Under the pieces are notes generated by a model, which saw only the letters and a list, made by a program, of their open reading frames with translations, was not told the DNA's origin and searched no databases. The position numbers were made by a program, and so were the translations under genes. Source: Clostridiales bacterium (GTDB lineage Bacteria > Bacillota > Clostridia > Christensenellales > Aristaeellaceae). From it: a stretch of 64,000 bases of DNA. Below are positions 7,100-14,709 of this stretch, one piece after another. Position 1 is the stretch's first letter. Every line of letters begins with the position of its first letter. The stretch lies in contig SVHD01000001.1 in NCBI GenBank assembly GCA_015056015.1, forward strand, positions 1 to 64,000, read 5' to 3'.

Positions 7100-8434
7100 A
7101 TGCTGAACTGCAATATCAAAACCTACGGTGCCATCGGCGACGGAAAAACCCTGAATACCCAGGCCATCCAGGCCGCAATTGACGATTGCTCCGCCCACGG
7201 CGGCGGGCAGGTGATTCTGGAAGGCGGCCAGTATCTTTCCGGCCGGATTGATCTGAAAAGCGGCGTGGAATTGCATCTGGAGCGGGATGGGATGCTGCTG
7301 ATGTCCCCCAACGTCAACGATTTCCCCGAAATTGAATCCGATTTCTGGGATACGGAATATGCGCCCCGGTTCAACAAACGCTGCTTCATTTATGCCGAAA
7401 ATTGCACAGATATCGGCATTACGGGGCGGGGCGTGATCGATTGCCAGGGCGAAAATTATGTGGTTCCCATGAGCGAAGAGGAAATCCGCAAACGGCCCAA
7501 TATGTCCTTCAACCGCAAGCCCATGCCCTTGCCGGAGGGCAGCGAGCCCCTCAATGAGGCAACTACCATGGTGGGCGCCTATCCCCATCCCCTGGATCCC
7601 CGTTCCACCAGCCTGGCCCCGGCCCGGGTGGTGCTCTTCATCGGCTGCGAGAATATACTGGTGGAGGATGTGACCATGCGCAATCAGCCCGCGGGCTGGA
7701 GCTATTGGATCTGCGGCTGCAGGAATGTGCATTTCCATCGGGCGCAAATCCGGGCCGCCGTGGATATGCCCAATAATGACGGCATTCACATCAATTGCTG
7801 CCAGGAGGTCACCATTTCTGATTGTAATATTTCCTGCGGGGATGATTGCATCGTGGTGCGTGCTTATTCCAGCCCGCTGAAAAAGCCCACGGTCTGTGAA
7901 AAAGTTTGCGTAACCAATTGTAATCTCACCAGCCATGCCTGCGGGGTGCGGGTGGGCTGGATCAATGATGGCGTTATCCGCAATTGTACCTTCTCCAACC
8001 TGAATATTACCGATTCCGTCCATGGCATTTCCATGGGCCTGCCCGGCAATCCCGATGCGCGGCGCATGAGCGATCAGGGCGAGGAATATACCCTGATCGA
8101 AAATATGAGCTTTACCAACATCATCATTGATCGCAATTATCGCTATCCCGTGCAAATTTCGATCGCTGAAAATAATCGCTGTGCCGGCATCCGGAATATT
8201 TATTTCAGCAATATCCATGCCGCATCCGCCCAGATGCCCAGGATTGCCGGGCGAAGCGATTGCCATGTGCAAAATGTTTATTTCGATAACTGTCATTTCA
8301 GGCAGCTGCGCTATGAGGATATCCCCACCCCCTTTGCCGCCCGGTATGCCGCATCCGGTTCTCCGCTGAATCCCCCTGAGTTCCGATGCGTGGATCAATT
8401 GGTTTTCAACAGCACCACCTTCTCCATCATTTAA
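7100..8434 (+). CDS. Polygalacturonase-like (GH28-type) right-handed beta-helix protein
   Basis: This 444-residue protein starts directly with the beta-helix cap (IKTYGAIGDGKTLNTQAIQ) and has no signal peptide, so it is probably cytoplasmic. The GH28 core is recognisable: NNDGIHINCCQEVTISDCN followed by SCGDDCIVVR supplies the three catalytic aspartates. The usual GHG histidine segment is replaced by SHACGVRVGW, so catalysis or specificity may differ. It likely acts on uronic-acid-containing or related oligosaccharides taken up by the cell. GAGGAG precedes the ATG, 23 bases after the amidohydrolase stop, so the two are co-transcribed. Confidence 0.8.
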   Translation: MLNCNIKTYGAIGDGKTLNTQAIQAAIDDCSAHGGGQVILEGGQYLSGRIDLKSGVELHLERDGMLLMSPNVNDFPEIESDFWDTEYAPRFNKRCFIYAENCTDIGITGRGVIDCQGENYVVPMSEEEIRKRPNMSFNRKPMPLPEGSEPLNEATTMVGAYPHPLDPRSTSLAPARVVLFIGCENILVEDVTMRNQPAGWSYWICGCRNVHFHRAQIRAAVDMPNNDGIHINCCQEVTISDCNISCGDDCIVVRAYSSPLKKPTVCEKVCVTNCNLTSHACGVRVGWINDGVIRNCTFSNLNITDSVHGISMGLPGNPDARRMSDQGEEYTLIENMSFTNIIIDRNYRYPVQISIAENNRCAGIRNIYFSNIHAASAQMPRIAGRSDCHVQNVYFDNCHFRQLRYEDIPTPFAARYAASGSPLNPPEFRCVDQLVFNSTTFSII

Positions 8435-8446
8435 TGCCGCCCAGCA

Positions 8447-8471
8447 GGGGCGAAGGGATGCCTTTCGCCCC
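8447..8471 (+). terminator. Probable terminator after GH28-like gene
   Basis: GGGGCGAAGGG (8447-8457) pairs with CCTTTCGCCCC (8461-8471) across a 3-base loop. The T-run (TTTTTT at 8482-8487) is displaced by about ten bases, so termination may be imperfect. Confidence 0.55.
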
Positions 8472-8571
8472 TTAATCCCCGCTTTTTTCACATTTTCCGT
8501 CCTTGTATTACGTTTTTTTCAAGAATATTGATTTTTTTCTTCAAAAATATGTAGAAAATGTTTCAATTCAC

Positions 8572-8601
8572 TTGATTTTTGGGTGCATTTTCGTGTAAAA
8601 T
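8572..8601 (+). promoter_or_regulatory. Promoter of the two-component system
   Basis: TTGATT (8572-8577), 18-base spacer, TAAAAT (8596-8601), about 60 bases before the GTG start at 8664. Confidence 0.6.
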
Positions 8602-8663
8602 AAGGAAAGGCAGAACGTAGATGTATTTTCTGCGCCTGTGACAAGTAGGAAGGATGAAACAAA

Positions 8664-9356
8664 GTGGCCAAGCGCATTCTATTGGTTGATGACGAGCCTT
8701 TGATTCTCAAGGGCCTGCGTTTTACGCTGGAACAGGAAGGATATGAAATCATCACGGCGGCGGACGGCGAAGAGGCGCTGAAGATTTTCTTTGAGCAGCC
8801 TGTGGATCTGGTGCTGCTGGATGTGATGCTGCCCAAGCTGGATGGCATTCAGGTATGCCAGCGGATCCGGGAAAGCAGCAATGTGCCGATCCTGATGCTC
8901 ACTGCCAAGGGCGAGGATATGGATAAGATTCTGGGCCTGGAATACGGCGCGGATGATTATATGACCAAGCCCTTCAATATTCTGGAGGTAAAGGCGCGGA
9001 TCAAGACCGTGCTGCGCCGTGCTGCCCAGCCTGCGGCCAATGAAGAAAAGAAGATCATCCGGGTGCACGATATGGAAGTGAATATCGTGAATCGTTCCGT
9101 CACCCTGGGCGGCAAGGAAGTGCGCCTTACCGCCAAGGAATTTGATCTTCTGCAGCTCTTTATTACCAACCGCGGCAAGGTATTCAGCCGGGAAACCATG
9201 CTGGAAACCGTATGGAAATACGATTACATGGGCGACGCCCGGACGGTAGACGTGCATATCCGCCGGCTGCGTGAAAAGATTGAACGCAATACCGCCCAGC
9301 CGGAGTTCATCTTCACCAAGTGGGGAGTGGGCTACTATTTCACCGATAAGGATTAA
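8664..9356 (+). CDS. OmpR/PhoB-family response regulator
   Basis: A 230-residue regulator starting with GTG after AGGAAGG. The receiver domain (1-120) shows the acidic pair at D9-D10, phosphoacceptor D53 in LLDVMLP, T80 and K102 in TKPF. The C-terminal winged helix (about 130-228) includes LTAKEFDLLQLFITNRGKVF and the recognition stretch DARTVDVHIRRLREKIE. It is followed without a gap by its histidine kinase. Targets are unknown; nearby genes do not make the stimulus obvious. Confidence 0.95.
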   Translation: MAKRILLVDDEPLILKGLRFTLEQEGYEIITAADGEEALKIFFEQPVDLVLLDVMLPKLDGIQVCQRIRESSNVPILMLTAKGEDMDKILGLEYGADDYMTKPFNILEVKARIKTVLRRAAQPAANEEKKIIRVHDMEVNIVNRSVTLGGKEVRLTAKEFDLLQLFITNRGKVFSRETMLETVWKYDYMGDARTVDVHIRRLREKIERNTAQPEFIFTKWGVGYYFTDKD

Positions 9357-10812
9357 TCATCCCTTTAACAGCATTCGCTGGAAAATATTGCTCGCCTTCC
9401 TGTTGATTGTGGGGCTGTCCTTCTATGCGATGGCCAGTTCTCTCAGCGGCATGGTAGGCGATTATTTATTCGAGCAGCGCATCCGCTCGGATCGCACCAG
9501 CCTGGAAACCCTGGCCGCCCGCGTGGCGCCGCTTCTGGCTGATGATGATGCAGAAGCGCTCCATTCCCAGCTTCTCTCCGCCGGAGGGGATTTGGGGGGG
9601 CGCATTTTGCTGTTGGATCAAAATGGCAAAGTGCAATTGGACAGCTACGGGGAAATGTACGGCGCGCGGCTGCAGTATTCCGAAATCAGCAATATTCTGG
9701 TGCGGGGGCAGAGCGTGGATTACGGCGTGCATGAACTGGATTCCGGCGCGGAATTGGATACCTCCCATCTTTTGTTCATGCGACGGGCCAATGCGGCCTG
9801 GGTGGGCTATTGCACGGCGGGCGTGGTATATGCATCCGATATCATCGGGGTATTGATGCTGGTCTCCCCCGTTCAGGAAATGATGCAGAATCTGTATCAA
9901 TTGCAGGATCAGATGATTCTGATCTTCGTGCTCATTGCCGCTGCCGCGCTGCTTTGCGCGCTGGTCTTTTCCCGGGTCATCACCAGCCCCATCGCCGGCC
10001 TCACCCGGGGTATTCAGCGCATGGCCAAGGGGGATTTTTCTTCCCGGGTGCGGGTACGCGGAACGGGCGAAATGAAGCAATTGGCCCTGGCCTTCAATTC
10101 CATGTCTGAAAAGCTGGAAACCCTGGATCAATCCCGTAATCAGTTCGTTTCCAATGCCAGCCATGAATTGAAAACGCCCCTGGCCACCATGAAAATCATG
10201 ATCGAATCCCTGATTTATCAGCCGGATATGGATAAGGAATTGCGCACCGAATTCATGAGCGATATCAATTCGGAAATCGACCGGCTCAGCGCCATCGTAA
10301 GCGATCTGCTCACCCTGGTGCAGATGGATTCGGAAAACGTAAAACTGACCAGAGAAAATCTTTCCATTGCTGCCCTGGTCAAGGAAAATGCCCATCGCCT
10401 GCAGCCCATCATCGATCAAAAGGGCCAGCAGATGAATCTTACCATCACCGATTCCTGCGATATCTATGCGGATAAATCCAAGCTGAATCAGGTGATTTAT
10501 AACCTGATGGAAAATGCCGTGAAATATACCCAGGGCGGCGGGCAGATCAAGGTATCCCTGCAGCGGCAGGGCAAGGAAGCCAAGCTGACCGTGGTGGATA
10601 ACGGCCCCGGTATTCCCAAGGAAAATCTGCCCCATATCTTCGATCGTTTCTATCGGGTGGATAAAGCCCGAAGCCGGGAAAAGGGCGGCACGGGCCTGGG
10701 CCTTTCCATCGTTCATCAGCTGGTGCTGCTCCACGGCGGCGCCATCCGGGTGGAAAGCGAAGAGGGCAAGGGCGCAGCCTTTATCGTGGAATTGCCCTTG
10801 CATCAGGGCTAA
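9352..10812 (+). CDS. Membrane sensor histidine kinase
   Basis: About 486 residues: a first membrane helix (ILLAFLLIVGLSFYAMASSL), an extracellular sensor region of about 150 residues, a second helix (MILIFVLIAAAALLCALVF), a HAMP linker, HisKA with H271 in SNASHELKTPLATMK, and a HATPase domain with NLMENAVKYT, DNGPGIP and GGTGLGLSI. The start is uncertain. Within the expected N-terminus there is no ATG, GTG or TTG before the first membrane helix. The best-placed candidate is ATT at 9352, overlapping the regulator's stop. The alternative in-frame GTG at 9271 lies deep inside the regulator gene and has no ribosome binding site. It pairs with the upstream response regulator. Confidence 0.9.
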   Translation: MNHPFNSIRWKILLAFLLIVGLSFYAMASSLSGMVGDYLFEQRIRSDRTSLETLAARVAPLLADDDAEALHSQLLSAGGDLGGRILLLDQNGKVQLDSYGEMYGARLQYSEISNILVRGQSVDYGVHELDSGAELDTSHLLFMRRANAAWVGYCTAGVVYASDIIGVLMLVSPVQEMMQNLYQLQDQMILIFVLIAAAALLCALVFSRVITSPIAGLTRGIQRMAKGDFSSRVRVRGTGEMKQLALAFNSMSEKLETLDQSRNQFVSNASHELKTPLATMKIMIESLIYQPDMDKELRTEFMSDINSEIDRLSAIVSDLLTLVQMDSENVKLTRENLSIAALVKENAHRLQPIIDQKGQQMNLTITDSCDIYADKSKLNQVIYNLMENAVKYTQGGGQIKVSLQRQGKEAKLTVVDNGPGIPKENLPHIFDRFYRVDKARSREKGGTGLGLSIVHQLVLLHGGAIRVESEEGKGAAFIVELPLHQG

Positions 10813-10842
10813 ATGCATTCGTCCTGCATCAAATAACGCATC

Positions 10843-10878
10843 AAAAAATCCAGGCCGCATTGGCAGCCTGGATTTTTT
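10843..10878. terminator. Bidirectional terminator between kinase and XRE gene
   Basis: Arms 10843-10855 and 10866-10878 (ATCCAGGC core) carry A6 on one side and T6 on the other, serving the two convergent genes. Confidence 0.9.
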
Positions 10879-10893
10879 CTTATATTCATGCCC

Positions 10894-11508
10894 TTATTCC
10901 TTGCCGATCACTTTTTTCTGCCAGGATTTCTGATTGCACTTGGGACAACGCATATATCTGGTTCTGCCCATATGCATCGCCTGGTTTACCGCCTTATAGT
11001 CGGGCACATAGCGATGGTGGCATTTCCGGCATTCATAATACCCCGCCACCTGCTCAAGACGCACAGCATAAAAACAGCCTGCCAGAAACATCACAAATCC
11101 CAGCGCGATCAATACGCCCCGCAGCCAGTCAGCCATTTGCACATAGGCAGCAACGAAAATCAATCCAAGCAGAGTAACCGTCGCCGTAATTCCCACAAAT
11201 ACTTCCAGATTGAGCAGTCTTTTATCCGCCTGTTCTTTCTGCCGGATCATCTCCAGCAAATGATTTTCCAATTCTTTGTTGTAATTCGTCATGGTAACTA
11301 CCTCCCCGCACAATAGATCATTGACACCGATTCCCAGCACATTACACAGTTCAAGCATAATCGAAGAATCCGGCATAGCTTTCCCTGTTTCCCATTTGGA
11401 TACCGCGCGATCTGTAATATTCAATTTTTCCGCCAGCTGCATTTGCGTCAGACCGGCTTGCTTTCTGCGCGCGGCAATGAAGTTCCCGATTTTGATCTGA
11501 TCCATCAT
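10894..11508 (-). CDS. XRE regulator with membrane segments and C-terminal zinc ribbon
   Basis: This 204-residue protein has an N-terminal helix-turn-helix (IGNFIAARRKQAGLTQMQLA ... ITDRAVSKWETG) and two membrane helices (about 95-145: FVGITATVTLLGLIFVAAYV and GVLIALGFVMFLAGCFYAV). The C-terminal zinc ribbon has cysteine pairs in YECRKCHHRY and MRCPKCNQ. It looks like a membrane-tethered DNA-binding protein, a layout common in Clostridia regulators of unknown signal. I choose ATG 11508 because GGAGGG lies just upstream; a -10 TATACT and a 14-base inverted repeat further upstream suggest self-control. It is convergent with the kinase gene. Confidence 0.8.
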   Translation of the reverse strand: MMDQIKIGNFIAARRKQAGLTQMQLAEKLNITDRAVSKWETGKAMPDSSIMLELCNVLGIGVNDLLCGEVVTMTNYNKELENHLLEMIRQKEQADKRLLNLEVFVGITATVTLLGLIFVAAYVQMADWLRGVLIALGFVMFLAGCFYAVRLEQVAGYYECRKCHHRYVPDYKAVNQAMHMGRTRYMRCPKCNQKSWQKKVIGKE

Positions 11509-11527
11509 TTGCCCTCCTTTCGTTTTC

Positions 11528-11594
11528 AGTATAGACGCTCTCAGGGAAAAAAGCCACCCACCAACGGTTGATTGGGGAGAAATCAACCGTTGGT
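11528..11594 (-). promoter_or_regulatory. Promoter element and 14-bp perfect inverted repeat (likely operator)
   Basis: A minus-strand -10 (TATACT, 11533-11528) lies 20 bases before the XRE gene's start. Upstream, ACCAACGGTTGATT (11560-11573) is mirrored perfectly at 11581-11594 around GGGGAGA. The -35 is weak. The palindrome next to an XRE gene suggests the autoregulatory binding site. Confidence 0.6.
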
Positions 11595-11616
11595 TGAGCG
11601 CATCAGCACAAGATAC

Positions 11617-11652
11617 AAAAACAGGTATAACAGCAAAAACCGCTATACCTGT
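11617..11652 (-). terminator. Terminator of the 11668-13527 gene
   Basis: ACAGGTATA (11621-11629) pairs with TATACCTGT (11644-11652); on the minus strand the stem is followed by TTTT (11620-11617). Confidence 0.75.
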
Positions 11653-11667
11653 TCGTTCATTTCATGC

Positions 11668-13527
11668 CTACTGGATGTTAGCGATGGGATAGGTGCATTT
11701 GAGTTCCATCTTGGTTACTGTATGGTTTTCCAAATGGAAGCTCAACGTAACAATTCCCGTATCCGTACGGTAATAAACGTAATCAATCCGGTCGTTGACG
11801 TTATCCAGATGATAGAGCTTGCCATAGCCCTGGGATTCATCATAATAGAGGCTGCGATCGCCGTTCTGATCATAGGTCTGCCCCATATCACGATATTTTT
11901 CGGTGATTTCCGTTTCCTTCATGCCCACCTTGGTTTTCCGGGGGCCCACCATGGAAGTGCTGGTGGTTTCGATGGAATAGATGGTATATCCCTTTTCGGT
12001 CATCTGGAAACGGGCCTCGCCCCAGGAATAATTCAGCTTGACGGCATTGCCCGGCACATTGGCGTCCTCAATTTCCACTTCCTCAATGGGCTGGCCGTAC
12101 TTTTTCACGAAGGCGTCCCGGGTGGTGGTCATGAGGGTAAATTCCGAGAATTCATCCGAATTATTAAAATACAGCTTGAAGGGAATATTGATCTGATATT
12201 GCCGCTCCATCACGTTGCTCACCTTGCCATAGCCATTCACCGCCACGGCCTTGAGAATCACGCTCTTGCCGCCGGGAAGATAGAAAGGCTCGCCTGTATA
12301 GATGGGAGAATTGGAGGTGGGCGTTTGCCCGTCGATGGTGTAATAGATGGTAATATCCTTCTGCCTGGGGTCATCGGCGCTCTTTTCCTCATCGGATTCC
12401 ACATAGCGCAGCCAGATGCGCTGTCGCCGCTCATAGGGACCGGGGGCCAGAGAGGAAAGGGGCGAATTGGGCACGGGCAGATTGATGGTATACTGCACGT
12501 TCAATTCATCGCTGATCAATTCGCTGGAAACGGCCACGGCCCGCAGGATATGGGTGCCTTCCCCCAGATGGATGGGCTCGGTATAGAGGGTGCCATCCTC
12601 AGGCAGAACGCCCTCCTGGCCCAGCAGATAATAAATATCATAATCTTCCTTGGAGCTCAGCGTCACATCGCGTTCGCGTAGCAGGCTGCCCGCTTCCACG
12701 TCGGTGGTGGGAATGGAGGGCAGCATATCCTCCCGCTGGCGGCGGAAGGAAACATCGCCGGTCTTTTCAAAGGCCAGCTTCAGGAAGGCGGAAAGCTCCA
12801 GCATGCGATTCTGGTTTTCCATCATCCGCACCACGGCCCGATAGGCCACGGGATTTTCCGGCTCAATTTCGGAATAGAGGAGGGTATAGATTCTTTCCGC
12901 ATCCCCGTTCCGGCCGGCGGCCTCATAGGCGTCCGCCAATTGCTGCAAGCGATCGTAGATATCCTCCCGCTCCGGCTCTTTTTCATAGGCCAGTTCAAAG
13001 GTGGAAACAGAGCGATCCACATAGCCCTGATCCAGCAATTCCTGGCCGTAGGTCCAAAGAGCAGTGGCATTGGCGTCCTTGCCCATGCGGGCCAGAATCA
13101 ATTGCCCGGGATCGGTAAGCTTCAGGAAAGCAAAAGCGCCGATGGCCAGCAGAATCACCACGCAAATGGATACTGCCCCCACCATAGCCCAATTGACCAT
13201 CATCCGCCGTTTGGCACGGGCCCGCTCCCGATTGCGATGCTTGATTTCCTGGCCTCCGGTGGGAGGCGGCGGCGTGCCGCGGTGGCTGTCCGGCTTGCCT
13301 GCGCCTTCGCTGCGGGGACGGCGCTGACTGGTTAATACCGCATCGGGCATGGGGGTTTCCTCCTGGAAAACCATGCTGCCCACATATTCCTGGCGCGGAC
13401 GCTCTGCCCGGCCCTGACGCCGGCCTGCAACGCCTTCGCCGCGCTGGGCCGTGCGAATCTGCGCGCCGCACTGATCGCATACCATCGCATCATCGCGCAC
13501 CAGATTTCCGCAATGCTCACAGACCAT
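11668..13527 (-). CDS. Membrane protein: zinc ribbon, TPR-like and chitobiase-C-like domains
   Basis: About 619 residues. The N-terminus is a zinc ribbon (CEHCG ... CDQCG). A disordered basic linker follows, then one membrane helix near residue 120 (VGAVSICVVILLAIGAFAFL) and tetratricopeptide-like helices (about 150-260, e.g. VDRSVSTFELAYEKEPERED). Two beta-sandwich CHB_HEX_C-type modules come next, the clearest being ITIYYTIDGQTPTSNSPIYT. A C-terminal extracellular domain of about 180 residues is not recognised. I prefer the second ATG (13527) because GAGGTG lies seven bases ahead. It is probably an envelope protein with the sandwich domains outside; function unknown. A hairpin-repeat unit separates it from the upstream gene. 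Confidence 0.75.
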   Translation of the reverse strand: MVCEHCGNLVRDDAMVCDQCGAQIRTAQRGEGVAGRRQGRAERPRQEYVGSMVFQEETPMPDAVLTSQRRPRSEGAGKPDSHRGTPPPPTGGQEIKHRNRERARAKRRMMVNWAMVGAVSICVVILLAIGAFAFLKLTDPGQLILARMGKDANATALWTYGQELLDQGYVDRSVSTFELAYEKEPEREDIYDRLQQLADAYEAAGRNGDAERIYTLLYSEIEPENPVAYRAVVRMMENQNRMLELSAFLKLAFEKTGDVSFRRQREDMLPSIPTTDVEAGSLLRERDVTLSSKEDYDIYYLLGQEGVLPEDGTLYTEPIHLGEGTHILRAVAVSSELISDELNVQYTINLPVPNSPLSSLAPGPYERRQRIWLRYVESDEEKSADDPRQKDITIYYTIDGQTPTSNSPIYTGEPFYLPGGKSVILKAVAVNGYGKVSNVMERQYQINIPFKLYFNNSDEFSEFTLMTTTRDAFVKKYGQPIEEVEIEDANVPGNAVKLNYSWGEARFQMTEKGYTIYSIETTSTSMVGPRKTKVGMKETEITEKYRDMGQTYDQNGDRSLYYDESQGYGKLYHLDNVNDRIDYVYYRTDTGIVTLSFHLENHTVTKMELKCTYPIANIQ

Positions 13528-13568
13528 TTGCATTCACCTCGATTGGGAGTGGAGTATTGGGGGATTTG

Positions 13569-13630
13569 GCGGGAGGGAGATTCTTTGCTGCCAAAGAATC
13601 CCCCTCCCGCACCCTCCTCAAGAAAGCTAT
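13569..13630 (-). repeat. Hairpin repeat copy A (with flank)
   Basis: Stem arms 13569-13588 and 13592-13610 (GCGGGAGGG ... CCCTCCCGC, ATTCTTTG/CAAAGAAT) with the conserved flank at 13611-13630 reading AGCTTTCTTGAGGAGGG on the minus strand. It faces copy B. Between them lies a non-coding stretch with an AAGAAAAAAA-CTCG-TTTTTTTCTT hairpin (13681-13704). Confidence 0.85.
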
Positions 13631-13794
13631 AGGGAAAATTTCAGTTTTTTCTAATCGATGTATTTCTCCCTGAAGCACCAAAGAAAAAAACTCGTTTTTT
13701 TCTTCGCCTGCAAAACATCAAACGGAACAGGACGGAATTATCTTCCCGTTCCTTGCACTGGCACGCAAGCCGATTCAATGAACATCAGCCTATT

Positions 13795-13861
13795 CCAGAG
13801 CCAGTTTTCTTTGGGTGGGTGCGGGAGGGGATTTTCTTTTTCAAAAGAAATCCCCTCCCGC
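13795..13861 (+). repeat. Hairpin repeat copy B (with flank)
   Basis: Flank GTTTTCTTTGGGTGGGT (13804-13820) leads into arms GCGGGAGGGGATTTTCTTTT (13821-13840) and its complement (to 13861). It lies 15 bases past the stop of the 13877-14707 gene and could terminate that operon. With copy A it forms an inverted-ended unit of 293 bp. Confidence 0.88.
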
Positions 13862-13876
13862 AAAATCCCTTTTTCT

Positions 13877-14707
13877 TTACTGCATGGAGCGCATGGCTTC
13901 GTAGGCAGGGTCTTCGGCGTCGAATTCGCGCTCGGGGGCTTCGCCGCCCAGCACTTCAATGGCGCTGCGCAATTCGATATAATCCAGATAGGGGGTTTCT
14001 TCACTGGCAGCCAGCGCCTTGAGGGCGGGCAGCGCCCGTTCATCCCCCAATTTCCCCAGGCAATCAGCCAGCACAGCCAGGCGATCCTTCCGGCTCTGCA
14101 GAAGATTCATGGCAATTTCAAATACATTTTCATCCCCGGGATAATCGGAAAGGATGGTGAGCAGGGCTTCCTGACCGGCAGCATTGGCCTTGGGCAGGGC
14201 CTCGCGCATGGCGGGCACGGCGCGGATACCCAGGGACGCCAGGCTTTCCAGGGCGTTATCCGCCAGTTCATCTTCCCCATCCTTGCGCTGCAGCTGCCAG
14301 GCAATATAATCGTCCATGGCGGCGGCGCTTTCGATTTCACGCAGCAGGGTAATGGCGGCCATCTTCATTTCCATGGTGGCCTTTTCTTTTTTCATCATGG
14401 CAACCAGTGCGGTTTCGGCGGGCAGGCCCAATTCCGCAATGCGGTTCATCAGCATATCCGGCACCGGAATCCGCTGCTTGAAATAATCCTCCATCCAATT
14501 GACCAATTGCTTGGGATTATCAAATTGATTGAAATATTCGCCGGGCTTGGCGCCGGCAAGCCAGTTGACGGGCGTATCCAGGAATTGCTCATACACCTGG
14601 GGCATGTCGGCCTCCATGGCGTCGTAATTCTTATATTCCTTACTGTGTTCCTTCATCCAGACGGTGATATACCGTTCAAATTCCTTGTCAAAATCGATAC
14701 AGCGCAT
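13877..14707 (-). CDS. Alpha-helical (HEAT-like repeat) protein of unknown function
   Basis: About 276 residues, no signal or membrane segment. The N-terminal 100 residues are acidic and aromatic; the rest is a run of amphipathic helices of HEAT/armadillo character (DELADNALESLASLGIRAVP, KDRLAVLADCLGKLGDERAL, LPALKALAASEETPYLDYIE). Such proteins usually act as binding scaffolds. The start at 14707 lies two bases after the upstream gene's stop, with GAGGAGGG inside the upstream gene, so translation is probably coupled. It is last in the hslO-TPR-HEAT operon; a role in protein quality control is only an inference from that linkage. Confidence 0.7.
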   Translation of the reverse strand: MRCIDFDKEFERYITVWMKEHSKEYKNYDAMEADMPQVYEQFLDTPVNWLAGAKPGEYFNQFDNPKQLVNWMEDYFKQRIPVPDMLMNRIAELGLPAETALVAMMKKEKATMEMKMAAITLLREIESAAAMDDYIAWQLQRKDGEDELADNALESLASLGIRAVPAMREALPKANAAGQEALLTILSDYPGDENVFEIAMNLLQSRKDRLAVLADCLGKLGDERALPALKALAASEETPYLDYIELRSAIEVLGGEAPEREFDAEDPAYEAMRSMQ

Positions 14708-14709
14708 GA

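Noticed and set aside
8447..8471. Hairpin after the GH28-like gene as another repeat copy
   Set aside because: Stem sequence and flanks do not match any class of the repeat family; called a probable terminator.
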